Shown in pieces: positions 9,896-22,120 of a stretch of 64,000 nt of DNA. This stretch comes from Branchinecta lynchi (Eukaryota > Arthropoda > Branchiopoda > Anostraca > Branchinectidae), in NCBI GenBank assembly GCA_023053575.1, contig JAKZAP010000014.1, positions 22,036,938-22,100,937 of the forward strand, given 5' to 3'. Each line of letters begins with the position of its first letter. The stretch's first letter is position 1. The translations under genes and the position numbers were made by a program. The notes below the pieces were generated by a model, which was given only the letters and a program-made list of their open reading frames with translations, searched no databases and was not told the origin of the DNA.

Positions 9896-10077
9896 AACTT
9901 TTGACCGTGGTAGCAGATACCACGGTAACTGCGAAAACAACTTTCGATCATGGTATCAGTGTTGTCAAGGTTCAAGGTTCTTTTAATATAACCAATATAT
10001 ACAAAGTATTAGGTAACTCAAGGCTGAGAGTACAGCTTGAATGCAATTGAGCTAACAGCTCGAATGCAATTGAGTCG

Positions 10078-10205
10078 TGTTTATTTACATTGTTTTGTTT
10101 AAGTGTTTTAATATGTATATTTTACTTTTGTATTTTATTCATACTCCGCTGTTACGCAAAAAGCGGGTCATAAATAAATAAATAAATTAAAAAAAAAATA
10201 AAAAA
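10078..10205 (+). mobile_element. LINE 3'-UTR fragment related to family B
   Basis: TTTATTCATACTCCGC, then AAAAAGCGGGTCATAAATAA and an A-rich tail resemble the family B 3' end, but the tail is AAAT and A-rich instead of TTAC. Confidence 0.55.
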
Positions 10206-10339
10206 ATAACATGGCATCTGCAAAAACGCAAAATTATACTCTATGAGGTTTGATCCAGCTCTCTGGGCACACTGAATGGATTAGGGGGCGACAGAGTCTT
10301 AACCGAGGAAAGTACATTTCCGGACGCTAACGTCGTTTT

Positions 10340-10900
10340 GTCCGCCGAATATGATTAATCCCGAAATATCCGTCATGACCCTTATGTCCCTTATGACTAC
10401 AATGTTCCCCTTATTACAGGTGGAGAAAGGGCTGTTCGAGACAATTTTCCCTATGAAGAACATATTCGATCAAGAAAGGTTTGGTCCCAAAGTCACTCCT
10501 GATCTGGTTTCAAAAGGATGCCTAATGATTTCTGAGCAACAATAGTGTCTACGAAATATAGCACTCCTGGGAAAAGAATGGGAAAACCTACACAGACTGA
10601 GTATCCCCTGAGCACCACAAATGTAAGGGGGGTCAAAGAGACGCAAAGATATTTCCAGTTGACATTGATTGTGCCCCAAAAGAATTCCTTTTGATGGAAA
10701 TGGATTCCGGAGCAAAACCACGACCTAGAAAAATATCCCCCCTCCTCCCTTTGGCTAAAAAAGGAATGAAGAATATACGAGTCTCCCTAAACAAAAATGT
10801 CCTTGTGTCAAAAGGGAAGCGAGTTCCCGCCATTCTTGCGCGGCTCCCCGCCCCAACCCCTGCCAGAGTCATCGGATACGGTTCCGACCTTTAAATCGAA
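10340..10900. repeat. Family J degenerate repeats, second block
   Basis: Units with TCCTGATCTGGTTTCAAAAG (10496 onward) and ATTGATTGTGCCCCAAAAG (about 10663 onward) resemble the block at 9139-9431. Open frames on both strands come from this repeat. Confidence 0.45.
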
Positions 10901-10959
10901 CTAACAGGGCATTCGCACAGACTAAAGAATCTATGAGCAGACTAAAGATATACTCCCTT

Positions 10960-11565
10960 ATCCAGCAATGCGATATTTGTATTATTCTTTAATTCAGTCA
11001 CACCTAGAGTATGCATCTAGCATCCAATGTTTATTTAAATACTTTCAGATCTCACTTGTCTTCGCTCCAGATTCTTCAAAACAAGGCTTTACGAATTCTC
11101 AAAAAATATAAATAACTAAAAAAAAATATATATATATAAATATAAGTAACCCCAAGCAAATTTCCCGGAAAGTCTGAGACAGAAAAACTATATGTTCTCC
11201 TTAATATTCTTCCAGTGCATCTTTTGCTATTTCTGCAAGTGTTCATTTTTAAAGTAAATAGATCGCCATCTGCTTCCATCACATTTGTCTTATATGGACC
11301 TGATATCTCCTGCGCCATCATATCAAATCTACACGAGATCTAACACTAACCTTCGGCTCCCAAAAATTAAATGTGAAAGATCCAGATTTTCTCTACGATA
11401 TATAATACCATCTGTGTGGGAAAAATATATAAAAATGATCTTTCAGAATGGTTGGAAAGAAGTCCATCGCTTATCAGGTCCCGACTCAAAAGACTACTGA
11501 TTCTTAATTTTAAAGTGTATCCACACTCTAGTGTATCCACACTCTAATAAACAAATTGAATGGTT
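10960..11565 (+). mobile_element. Decayed LINE C-terminal fragment
   Basis: In three frames the + strand reads LYYSLIQSHLEYASSIQ, then LQILQNKALRILKK, then TRSNTNLRLPKIKCERSRFS and LRYIIPSVWEKYIK. This is the usual order at the C-terminus of jockey/CR1-type LINE polyproteins. Frameshifts separate the parts. A TA microsatellite interrupts at about 11128-11142. Confidence 0.6.
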
Positions 11566-11667
11566 AATTGAATGATTGTTTCGTGTGTGGTTGGTTTATG
11601 CTGTACGCATTCTCGCTTACTAATATCAAATAGTTTGTCATTTTTGTTTATTTTTTGCAAGAGGGTA

Positions 11668-12369
11668 GTTTTTATGGTAGTTTTGTGTCATATACCGATC
11701 ACCTTTCGGTCGGTCGGTCGGTCCGCTCATCTCGAGTTAGGGCACTTCCAGATGTGCTAGGAGGATGAAACTTGGTAGGCATATCAGGGACCCCGCCAAA
11801 TTGACTGGGAAATTGTCATTTCCCTTAAATGACCACCCTGGGGGGAGTGGTGGGAGGGGGAATCCGGAATATTGACGTATGTATAACTTCTGAACGGGTA
11901 ATCGGATCTTAATGAAACTTGATATTTGGAAAGACCTCCTGTCTCAGACGTCACACTTCAAGTCCGGAATGGATCCGGTCACTTTGGGGGGAGCTGGAGC
12001 GGGGAACTGGAAATTGGGCGACATGTTCAGAGAGGACAGATCGGGATGAAGCTTGGTGGGAAGAACAAGACAAAGCCCTAGATACGGAGTTTACAAGACC
12101 GGACCGGATCCGAGCACTGTGGGGGGAGTTGGAGGGAGTGTTCCGCAATTCCGGTGATCCCGAGTTTAGATGCTTACACATGTGCTAGGACAGTGAAAGT
12201 TGGCAGGCATATGAGGGACCCGACCAAAATAACTTGGAAATAGTCACTTTCCCAATTTGACCACTGTGGGGGAGTGGAGGGAGGGGGAGTCCGGAATATT
12301 GACGTATTCATAACTTTTGAACAGGTGATCGGATGTTAATGAAACTTGATATTTGTGCTTGATATATTT
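11668..12369 (+). mobile_element. Family C element, copy C1 (joined to an A remnant)
   Basis: Begins with a decayed terminal hairpin region (TTTATGGTAG, TATACCGATCAC), then the GGTC microsatellite at 11707-11722. GATGAAACTTGGTAGGCAT follows, with G-rich units containing GGGGGGAGTTGGAGGG. It changes without a break into family A-like sequence at about 12370. Confidence 0.65.
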
Positions 12370-12647
12370 GATATAAATGTGCTCAGCATGTTTTCTTACC
12401 CCTCAATCGACTCTCTTATTAGCTGTTACAAAAAATGTCGCCCCTTAATCTGAAAACCCTCCCTCACCCCTAATGTACGGATACAGAGCCCATCTTCGAA
12501 CTCGACCTGTCCCTTGACCCAAAAGAATCTTCGCACCAAGTTATATCATCAAAATATCTCACTTCCTTCGAGAGATATCGTGCTGACAGACAGAAAACTT
12601 TTTACGAAGTCATAGGTATCCCTCCACTTCGTTTAGGGATCCAAAAA
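12370..12647 (+). mobile_element. Family A 3' portion, copy A8 (degenerate)
   Basis: Matches the A 3' half in order: CAGCATGTTTTCTTACCCCT, AGAGCCCATCTTCGAACT, CCTTCGAGAGATATCGTGCT and TAGGTATCCCTCCACTTCGT. The terminal palindrome has decayed to GGGATCCAAAAA. Confidence 0.65.
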
Positions 12648-12659
12648 CGAATAGTTAGT

Positions 12660-12832
12660 TACGACGCTTTGACGGCGATATTTCGGCCCTTCTTGGCAAG
12701 GGTCCTTGTCAGGATGTCGAGGACCCTTGCCAAGAAGGGACCAATATCGCTCTCAAAGCATGGTGGCTGACTCCATTTTTAGCCATTACTTTAATATATG
12801 TTTCCCAGTCAGCTTGTGCTCGGTATTTATGA
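12660..12832 (-). mobile_element. Family E foldback, copy E4 (collapsed)
   Basis: The left arm (GGCGATATTTCGGCCCTTCT) and right arm (GAGGACCCTTGCCAAGAAGG) meet almost directly at about 12717-12720, so the CTGACGA core is destroyed. The tail (CCCAGTCAGCTTGTGCTCGG) follows on the right. Confidence 0.6.
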
Positions 12833-12839
12833 TCGGTTC

Positions 12840-13820
12840 CGGCAAAAGAAGTTGTTCATGAGCATAGTGTCGGGTCCTTTATACAGCCGGATGCTTCAAG
12901 TGCCATACTCATCTCACAAGGCCATACTCAGTGCTCCCGATCGAGCTCCCGAAGTGCCATAAAAACTGACGAGGCGGACTTTGGAAACTGTCGGGGCAAA
13001 GACGGTATATTGGTACTGTCCTCAGATGAGCAATTTGTTCCCACTTTCCTGTAAATTCATCTCGTCAATTTTTGGAGAGTTTTTTAAGGTCTTATTTTTC
13101 TCTTGCGAGATCCACCGCCGCAACTGCGAGGGCCATCCACGGCCGGCTTGAGACGGGATCGGAGCGCCCGTTAAGGCGCCCAAGCCCGACTCTGTAGCCA
13201 GCCGCTTTAGGACGATTGTCATTTGAATGCTTGAATGCGAATGCTTCTCCTAACCGATTTCGAAGATCTTTCCAGCTTTAAGCCATTTGGTTTTAACCAA
13301 TCTGATTGATTTCATTTGGTTGATTTTAGAACTACAATAGAGGTATGCTTATGTGAACGTCTTGACGATTGCCGAAGAAAAAACTAAAACCCAAACCAGG
13401 CATTTTTTCCTATAAATACTAGTAATAATCACTCACGCTTTTGTCACTTTTCTAACAGCTGACTGAAAGTGACTCAGCTGAAACCTGAAATTGACTCAGC
13501 TGACACCTCGTTTGCTTTTTATAATTTGAAAAGTTTGCCAAGAGGAATGCACCTTCAATGGAGAAGATGGCAATCCGAACCTACAGATGCCTTCAAAAGA
13601 GGAAGGACCTTTTAAATAAATTCAAAATCAAAGAAAGTTAATTGAATTTCTACTTCAAATTTGTGCCAGGATAACCCAGAAATAGTTGGCTGGGAACTAC
13701 TATCAAGTTAATTATTTTTCTTTTCCATTTTACTTTTTTATATGCAAGTAAGAAAGCCAAGGTAGTGATTGTGATTCCTTGTGATTGGCCTTAGTCATTC
13801 AGTTATAATTAGGGAGTAAC
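12840..13820. other. Intronic sequence; paired TGACTCAGCTGA sites
   Basis: No gene was recognised. TGACTCAGCTGA occurs at 13470-13481 and again at 13492-13503, each containing the AP-1-type TGACTCA heptamer. The rest is unassigned. Confidence 0.4.
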
Positions 13821-13824
13821 TCAC

Positions 13825-13923
13825 CTGTAGACAGTCATCGTAATGGTAGTCGTATCATACAAGACGACTTCAGGGTCCTTCTTTTCTGGTTTGAACTTGA
13901 AGACTTTGACGTCATCAACAGAC
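13825..13923 (-). CDS. NCLN: Nicalin, eighth exon in window (before the membrane segment)
   Basis: Acceptor TTTATTATAG and donor ACAG|GTGAGT enclose 99 bp. The translation, SVDDVKVFKFKPEKKDPEVV followed by LYDTTTITMTVY, aligns with human KQHHVKADKRDPEFVFYDQ. The KKDPE block is nearly identical. The exon ends with two bases of an arginine codon completed by the next exon. This is the luminal stretch just before the C-terminal transmembrane helix. The flanking introns are about 12.1 kb upstream and 9.9 kb downstream in the direction of transcription. Confidence 0.92.
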
Positions 13924-14320
13924 CTATAATAAATATACATATGAACACTAATTAAAGACTGAACGGCAAACACTGGGATTCGTTAAATTACGACAGCCTA
14001 GTGCGTATTCTGAACGTCACTACTAGAGTCGAAGGTAGAAAATAAACCGGGATTCGAACACGCGACCTCTGGCTTCCAGTACCACAGGCAGGATCATTCA
14101 GTGATCAAGGGGTGGGATCTAGTTCACAAAAAAAACGAGGACTTAATTGTTCCCTCAAATTCCCTGGTGGTACTTTGCAAGGGTCTTAGTGACAATAGCC
14201 TTGCCCTTAGGAGAAATAACGCATCATCTATTGGTCAAATTATTCCTGGCTAGTTATTCTGGCTAGTGTCGATCTCCGCTGGCAAACTCACGTCAGTCAC
14301 ATAATAAGCAAACGGTCTTT

Positions 14321-14347
14321 ATAGCAGGTGATCTTGTCACCTGCTAT
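14321..14347. other. Perfect 11-bp hairpin
   Basis: ATAGCAGGTGA and TCACCTGCTAT are exact reverse complements around a five-base loop. It lies just before a LINE fragment. Function unknown. Confidence 0.5.
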
Positions 14348-14850
14348 AAAACTTACATCCGACCTTTGATGGACTACGCCTGTGCCGTATGGCACGCTGG
14401 ACTCGCAGTTCAGCAAAGCGCGAGAAGTTGGAAGGGATTCAGAAGAAAGCTTGCTGTATCACTCTCGGACAGAAATACGAGTCCTATGAAAAAGCCTATA
14501 TATTGTGTCTATAAACCCTCTCTGATAGGAGACACGGGCTCCTAGTGAAATTTGGCAAAAAAGTCTGGCCTCGGATGTGCATCGGTCCACTTTAACCCCT
14601 GTGACTACAAATCAGCAACCCGTAGCATAGACGCACCAAAGATACAACTGACGAAACCGCACGTAAAATCTACGGAGCGTTATCTCAAGTGATTTATTCC
14701 CTATTTTGTGAAGTTTTTTAACGAATCGGAATGTAAATATGTCTGTTATCGGATTGTGTTTTAAAATTTTAAAATGGTAACATGTATGTGATTATTTATA
14801 ATTATGACGAAAGATATCATGGAAATAAACGAATTTGATTTGATTTGATT
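14345..14850 (+). mobile_element. Decayed LINE C-terminal fragment
   Basis: With frameshifts the + strand reads LRPLMDYACAVWHAGLAVQQ, then LEGIQKKACCITLGQKYESY. This is the classic C-terminal block after the reverse transcriptase of jockey/CR1-like LINEs. The 3' end carries TGATT repeats (GATTTGATTTGATTTG). Confidence 0.7.
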
Positions 14851-14889
14851 TGCCCTCTTGAAGGCTTTCTCATATCTAAAGAGATTTGG

Positions 14890-15440
14890 GCTGTCGATCA
14901 GGTCACTCTTGAATTGTTACACAACTTGCGTTACACTTTGCAACCGAGTACGCATGTAGCGTTTCGCATGCATCACTGACAGCAGAGCAGGCTGATAAAA
15001 ATCGAGACAATTCAGAAGCGAGCATGCAAGATAATTCTTGGATCGTCATACACTGACTACGAGTCCAGCCTTTCAAAATTGGACCTAACGTCACTTAGCC
15101 AGCCCAGACATCAGCTATTAAATTTGGTATGTTACTATTGTGTTCCAAGCATCACAGAGGAATTCTACCAGACTTCCAGAGCCCAAATCGCGAGCCAAAA
15201 ACGAGATCTTCGAAAAAATCGGATATCAGCTGCGTCAGAGAGATTTCTCAAGTCCTTTGTACTGTACTTTACGAAAAATTACAGTTCGACTACTTTATTG
15301 ATTGACTTCATACTGTATGGAAAACATAATGAATTGTTTCGTAAGTGTAATGATGTACAAGTGTATTATACCTTGTTTTTATATTGACAATCTCATCTTG
15401 TCACTTTTAAGAGATATTTGGAAATTTATGATTGACTGAT
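14890..15440 (+). mobile_element. Second LINE C-terminal fragment in tandem
   Basis: Reads IKIETIQKRACKIILGSSYT, then DYESSLSKLDLTSLSQPRHQ and LLNLVCYYCVPSITEEFYQ, with a stop upstream. It is a different copy of the same LINE domain as the preceding fragment. The + frame at 15079-15387 is its tail. Confidence 0.65.
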
Positions 15441-15540
15441 TCCACACATGCTGGTCATTGTCAGCTGAAATTACGCTTCGGCCATATTTTGGCTCTTCTT
15501 GGCAAGGATCCGATTCAGGCCGAAGTTAGATCTAAATTTG
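15440..15540 (-). mobile_element. Family E arm remnant, copy E5
   Basis: A diverged arm: GCTTCGGCCATATTTTGGCT, CTTCTTGGCAAGGATCC and GATTCAGGC. The GAAA element and stem II are altered and no complete hammerhead can be drawn. Confidence 0.45.
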
Positions 15541-15837
15541 CAAGAAAACAAAGCAAATTTATAGAGCTTCAAATCTACTAGGTATGTTAGTGAATTTGCA
15601 GGAACGACTGGAGGAGAATGGCCACGTCCAAAACGAGTTTCCAGCACCAGCTTTCACTTGCAACAACTATTAAAAATTAACTACCAAAAACTCAGAGATA
15701 GGTCTCACGCTATGGTTTTGTTACTGAATCAATGAAACAATGTATTACCCATCAAAAAAAAAAACTGAAAATAAATGAAAAACAAACGATGCGATATGAA
15801 CTCTCAGAACACAACAAGCTGTTAAAAAATACGGACA

Positions 15838-16206
15838 TTAAAGGACCCCTCACACTGTTTACTATTCAACTTAAAGTATCTTAAAATATTTGAATACTTT
15901 AAAACTAGGCTGTTCTTTCAACAAATAACCCACAGTTTTGGCTGTTTTTAGCCTTTACCGAGACCCGTGGACTTAAAGCGAAAAAATCGACGTAACCGGT
16001 TTTTCTGATGGAAACTTCTCGCAGACAACGGTCGACAGCGTGATACACATCGAATGTAGAAAAACACGGCGAGTGAGAAAATCTTTGCGGTTTCGTTACA
16101 GGGGTTAGAGTTTACCGTACGAAATTAGGGTCTCCAGGTATAGAAATATATCGAGTGATTATGGAAGTAAGTTGGGTTAGTATTATAGGTAAGACAGGTC
16201 CTTTAA
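15838..16206 (-). mobile_element. Family D TTAA element, copy D3
   Basis: TTAA at 15838-15841 and 16203-16206, with termini AGGACCCCTC and GACAGGTCCT. The interior carries TACGAAATTAGGGTCTCCAG and GTTGTGGT-like blocks shared in reverse with 32518-32894. Confidence 0.75.
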
Positions 16207-16340
16207 CATGTAAATGAGTCGCATAAACGATCTATCTAGACACCTTTCAAACTTCGTTCGTGTTATTCAATTGACGAAGTATCATTTTTCTATGCCACTA
16301 TGCCACTTGACACGCTTTTATGCCACTCGAGTCATTACTG

Positions 16341-19300
16341 TTTTTATGGTACTTGCCCTTGGGCCAAGTGCATTATGGCTATCGTAATTTCTGTCCGTCC
16401 GTCGGTTGGTCGGTCGGTCCGGTTTTGCTAGTTTGGGCACTTCCACATAATCTAGGACGATGAAACTTGGCAGGCATACCAAGGAACCGAAAAGATTAAC
16501 TAGCAAAGAGTCACTTCCCCGACCCGACCATCTTGGGAGGATTGGAGGGAGGGGGCATCTGTAATCTTGAGGAATTTTTAACTTTTGAACGGATGATCGG
16601 ATCTTAATGAAACTTGACATTTGGAAAAACCTCGTGTCTCAGATGCCCCATTTCGAATCCGGACCGGATCCGGCGACTTTTGGGAGAATTTGAGGGGGGG
16701 GGGCGGAAATCTTGGGAAACGCTTAGAGTTTAATTTATTTTATTTTATTTCAAAATAAATGCGGCACAACATTTCATGCGCGAGCAAATTAATTGGCCCT
16801 TGTCATTATCTTACAACTAAAGCCTATATACAATTGTCACAAAATAAATACAGTAATTCAAGTAAGGTTGTTATGGTACAAGGTAAACCGAGGCACAAAA
16901 CTATTACGGTACCTCTCGGTTTAACAAGCGTACTTTCATAGCTGCTTCTCTTGGAGGTCTGTTTTAAAGGGTGGAGGAAGGATATTTCGGTAGAGAGGGT
17001 GGGATAACAAATTTGTTCCGAAACGTTGGCACAGCTGTTCTCTACGAACAGAAAGGGGTTCCAGCTTGCACTCCTTTAGGAGATACGAGTACGCCATGGC
17101 CACCAATTATAATCTGAACAGCACGTTTTTGGATTCTTTCCAACTTATCTGAGTCACTCTTTGTAATTCCATAATGCCATGCTGGATAACGCCATGCTAT
17201 TCAAGTAGTGAACGGACAAACATAATATACAAATCCTTCATTCTTTCTTTAGGGACTTTGAATTTATTTAGGATTTTTAACAATCTTTAAAATATACTTG
17301 GTATTTTCCTCCCAGAAGACGTATCTGAAGATATAATAATGCCAAGGAGTGTAATTTGGTCAGAAGTAACGTTTTCAGGAATGGGAGGGTGGAACTGTGG
17401 GAGAGTTTTAAGAAATGAAATTGTTCGTATTGTAGATTTGTCACTGTTCACTACCATATTCCGAGAAGCTTCTGTAGCAATATCCTGAATTATACCCAAG
17501 ATTGACTTTTTAAATTCTTTCTCACAACTTCTGCCAGTGATAAATCGTCTACGAATTTCCATCGCTCATTGATATTCTGAAAAACATCATTTATCATAAT
17601 AAGAAAACACAGAGGTCCAAGCCCAGTTCCCTGGGGCACCCCACAAAAAACTGGAAGCGCGTCTGACATGCACTGTTTATACTTTACAATTTGTAATCTA
17701 TCCGTTAAATAAAACCGTACTATATTTACAATAAATTCAGGTACATTATTCTCAATTAACTTATTTGGTGGTCTACAAGATCAAAAGCCTTCTTAAAATC
17801 AATAGCTACAAGGTTAATCCATTTATCTGGGACTTAAAAATAATGTGTTGTAGAAGCCTTCGGGACGTTTCCATATCGATGCTGGTCAATCACTGATGCT
17901 AAATATTTTGTCAATCATGCAGCTACAAAACCTTCATACACGCGGCTAAAAAGTGAAGTCACAGAAATTGGCCTTACCGCAGTCAAATCATTAGCACCAC
18001 CCGTTTCTGGTATTTGGTGTAATAAACCCCACTTTCCACTTCTTAGGGTACTGGTCACTTCGCGATATTTTATTATAAATGTTGGTCAGCGGAAGGGCCG
18101 ATTCAGCTGCAAAAGCCTTAATTAACGTCACTGGGATATCAAAAGGCGTAACTGCAGTTCTTTTTAGCTTGGACAGCTTAAGTTCCACCTCGGATATCAC
18201 TATTTCAGGGATATTGATTCCAGGGGGGTCTTGAGGAGGAATACTGTGTACTCGGGATATAAAAGGCCCATTAACAGAAGGGGTCTTTGGAGAAAGTGGT
18301 GGGTAAGACTGAACAACTGCGGCAAAATGGGCATTTAAATCATTGGCTGTATTGACAGACAGTTTACCGCGAACAGGTTACCAGCCAGCTTTTTTATTTC
18401 CTGAAAGAACTTCGCCGGTTTAGAAGTTAAAAGATGATCAAGTTCTTTCGAACAAAAATAAGCTTGGGCTTTCTTAAATTTTTTCTTTATTTCATTTCTC
18501 AGCTTGTTGGCTTCTTCACGCTTACCTTCTCTAAAAGGTTTTAATTTCTTCTTTATAATTTTTTTTTGTTTCTGAATTTAGGTAAGGTTTGTCAGAAGAA
18601 CAAACCAAGTGGAGGGATCGGGACGAAACTCGGTGTGAAGAGCAAGAATATGACTGACATAATCGGAACGGATTCGGGCACTGTGAGGGGAGTGGGAGAA
18701 GGGGGGTGGACCCGATCACAGTGGGGGGAATGGAGAAATGGGGAATCCGGATCTCTCCGGATTCATAACTTCTGACCGGGCGATCGGATTTGAATGAAAC
18801 TTGGCAAGTGGAAAGAGCTATCGTCTCAGATGTGGGGGGATGGGTGGAGGGAGGCACCGGAATTTTCGTGAATCGCTTAGCGTCGAGTGATCGGGATGGT
18901 ATTTGGTGGAAAAGACAAGCATAAGCCCTAGATATGTTCTGGACAGAACCAGATCATATCGGGGTTCTTTGGAGGGAGCTGAAGGGGGTTTCCCGCAATT
19001 CCAGTCAACGTGAGTTAGGATACTTCCAGATGTGATAAGGACGATGAAACTTGGGAGGCATTTAGTGACCCGACCAAAAAGACTTACGGACCGAGACAGA
19101 CTTCCGCTCCTGGATCGGACCATTTTTGGGGGAGTTAAGGGAAGGGGAATCAGGAAACTAGTGACTTTCCGTAGGTTGGGAACGAGTGGTCCGGTTCGAG
19201 TGATACTTTATGGGTGATAAGAGCTGATGACCTATAACATATGCCAAACATGTGTCCGAACAACATCTGGCCATGGTTGGGGCAGTCTGGGGGGGGGGGT

Positions 19301-19839
19301 CTAAAAATGTGTGACATGCACAAAAACCAAACGAATAGGCAGAATGGGACGCAATCTAAACAGTACGGAATCTATATTGCCTAGATTTGAAGAATCTTTT
19401 AAAATGAAAGAATGGAGTGATTTCAATCAATCTTGAAAAGGAAACAGATCATATGCCCTAGATGACCGATTTTAGAGTCAGGAGCGGATCCACGCACGGT
19501 GGGGGGGGGGATACCGGAGTTTCACGAAAAATATTCAGATTCGATTAAAAACTTGATAGGCGAGAGATGATCTTTAGCTTTAGACGATCTTTTTGTGTCC
19601 GAACCAGATTCGGCCGCGGTAGGGGGAGTTTCAGGGGGGTGGGGGTTATCGGAAATAGTGTCGCACGTCTAGGGATCAAGGTAGACAAGTGCCAGAAATG
19701 CTGAGACGACTCAAGTGAAACTAGATATCTTAATTCTAGGTCCGATCTTAGGGGGTTGAAGGGGGTATTTTGTGACGTTTTCATGTGGTGTCTCGCACCA
19801 CCTGCTTGTAACTAGTGTCACATGAGCTCGTACCTCTTG
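16341..19839 (+). mobile_element. Family C element, copy C2, interrupted by a LINE
   Basis: Left end: hairpin GGTACTTGCCCTTGGGCCAA with GTGC, then GGTCGGTC repeats and GATGAAACTTGGCAGGCAT. Right end: CACCACCTGCTTGTAACTAG and CATGAGCTCGTACCTCTTG. C sequence stops at GAAACGCTTAGAGT (about 16730) and resumes with GGAGGGATCGGGA (about 18610), joined there as in the uninterrupted copy C6. Confidence 0.75.
16731..18609 (-). mobile_element. 5'-truncated LINE inserted in family C
   Basis: The minus strand holds a decayed reverse transcriptase. FKKAFDLVDHQ (about 17760-17800) precedes GVPQGTGLGPLCFLI with FVDDLSL (about 17520-17640), the catalytic block. It ends with YGITKSDSDKLERIQKRAVQ and a 3' TAAAA-type repeat at 16731-16750. 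A more N-terminal piece gives SELKLSKLKRTAVTPFD-like sequence (17991-18200). The FVDD form of the YxDD box and the GVPQGT motif fit jockey/I-type LINEs. Several frameshifts make it dead. Confidence 0.7.
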
Positions 19840-22120
19840 TTTTTTTTTGAAATATGTACCTTAAAATTTAACCGAAAAGGGCTGAAATACGATAATCTAG
19901 TTAGCCATCACGTATTCACTCAAATATGCTTGAAGATCCAATGAAGATGGATATTTCGTTTGTCTGCTATCAACTAATAGTCGTATTCCTTACTGTGAAT
20001 TTCCCCTTTCCGATTGAGTTGCCTATATGTGCTTATACCTCTATCCTTGCGAATTTAGCAACAACAGAAAACGATTCCCATAAAATATTCATTTTTTTTT
20101 TTTTTTTTTTTTTTTTCAAAGGATGCCCTTCCGCCAGCCTTCCGCTATAGGGAATCCCTTTTGCAGTGGCATTTCTTACGATCTTTTTCGTTCCCTTCTC
20201 CGATACCAAAACCCTTTTTTATTTTAGTTAATAAATTTAGTTCATATTTAGTTCATAAATAACAATAATACTGAAAAACGCAGATTGACAGCCGGATTAT
20301 ACCAATGTGAAAACGCTCAATATCATCTGCCATCTTCAACATCTGATACTGGCTCTGAAACTCGACCTCGATCAGAGGAGAGGTCATAAAATCATGTTTG
20401 TTTTCCTGTTTAAACTGATTGCTCCAGTTGTGGAGCCGGTCTTGGTCGGAGGCCATCCACATTCTCAGCGTCCCTACTAGAGCCTATTGTGGAAATCCCT
20501 CAACAGATTAAAAAAAATTCAGTGTATTGAAAAAGAATATACAAAATGAGCTGGCTTTTCAGTTTAACTTTAAAGGTTCCACATAGGGGGTATAATCATT
20601 TAGTACCTTCCTGCCCCCCATAAAACCTTTTTGCACAAGCGACATGCTGCCTTGGGCAAGTCAGCTTGTTACGGTCCATTTCGAACGACAACCTCAAGCC
20701 CCCCATCCGCCCCCGTCACGAAGTTAGACACGCTCAGTGACAAAGGACCGAAAACCAATTTCACCCGTCGGTTTGCTTTATTTCCGCCCATTGCCCGGGA
20801 CATTTCCCGGCAGAAACTCAATTTCTTCCAAAGGAAGATTTTAATTATTAACTGGAGGGCCACGCCGAATTAAACTGATCCAAACGGATAGACATAAAAT
20901 CACAAAAAGGAATGAACTGAGGAGGGATTGGCCGTTTCTGTCAAACTGTTTCCGCTAGGAAACAGAATCTCGGATTAAAGAGTGCTAGAAAGGAAAGGCA
21001 GCGTCGATTTTTTTTTTGTAACGAACCTATGGGGCATCAAAGGAAAAGTAATTTTCTTTTCAAGTATAACTGTTTCAGTTTCAGTTGAATTTTTTCAGTT
21101 TCATTGGACTATATTCAAAGAGAAAAAAGACACACAATTAACAGTCCTGCCAGGAAAGCAGAAAAGGAAAAAAACGGTAATAATGAAACAACAAACAGAA
21201 GAAAAGGGGCAAAACAAGGCAAACAAGGAACGAGAAAGAATGAAAACAAAAGAAAAATCGGGGGGGGGGGGGGGGGTCTAAAGGAGGATAACACTCTACT
21301 GAAGCCCTAACCTATCATTGTTAGAAGAGTTGTTTTCGGTTTCACCGGTCTACGGTTTTCATCGTTTTTTCCGAAGTAACTCGCAACCATGACAGGTAAA
21401 CCGTTGAAATCTTATACACGCGTTGTCGTTCAGGTCTATATGTGCCTTTTGAGAGGTACGTATAGACCTGGTTTATGGGGAACTGGGCCCAAGTTCTCAA
21501 GAACCCGGTGAGGATAAATTAAACATTTATGCCATAATTTGAGCATGAGTCCTACCCCCCCCCCCCCCCATCAGACCCAACACTACGCTGAACAGGCGTG
21601 CGTAGAAGTTTTAAAGGCCGGTGGTGAAAGTTTTTAATGGACGTGACACGTGATCTCGCGTGTAGGAACGGGCTTTAAACTGATGGGGAAGGTTGAGATT
21701 TTTGTTGTTTTACTCATGAGGTGTCGATGTTTTGGAAATAAGAAGATAAGCAAATGAATTGACAGCTAAGCTATTGGGGATTGAGTTTACAGGTCAATCG
21801 ATAACTTCGATTGTCTATGTTACTATCCACTGTGTTGCATGAGAACACAAATGACTATGACGTAGATGCGTCGCGTGGGACGATCCCAAAAATCCCTTTC
21901 GGCATTCGTCTCCGGGACACGGCCGCAAGCAAATAACTGCGGAAGTTGGTTTAGCTCGCAAGCGAAAAAACACATTTTTTGTTCAGGGGTTTCTAAGACA
22001 GCATAAGCAACCATATCTGCGTATCCTGGAAAAGCGACAGACACAAGCTTGGTAAGACCTCTAAGCCCTCGGGAAGCAACAAATTACCTTTTTCATTGTA
22101 CTGATGTTTCTAGATTACAA
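19840..22120. other. Intronic sequence without recognised genes
   Basis: Contains poly-T at 20091-20116, poly-G at 21259-21276 and poly-C at 21554-21569. A hairpin lies at 21431-21470 (CAGGTCTATA against TATAGACCTG). Open frames have no recognised similarity. Confidence 0.4.

Noticed and set aside
14040..14110. Antisense tRNA-like stretch (GGGATTCGAACACGCGACC)
   Set aside because: T arm plausible, but no closing acceptor stem or complete D arm could be drawn.
18531..19123. Proline/serine-rich frames on both strands
   Set aside because: They follow the G-rich units of family C, like similar frames in C4 and C6; frames are not kept between copies.
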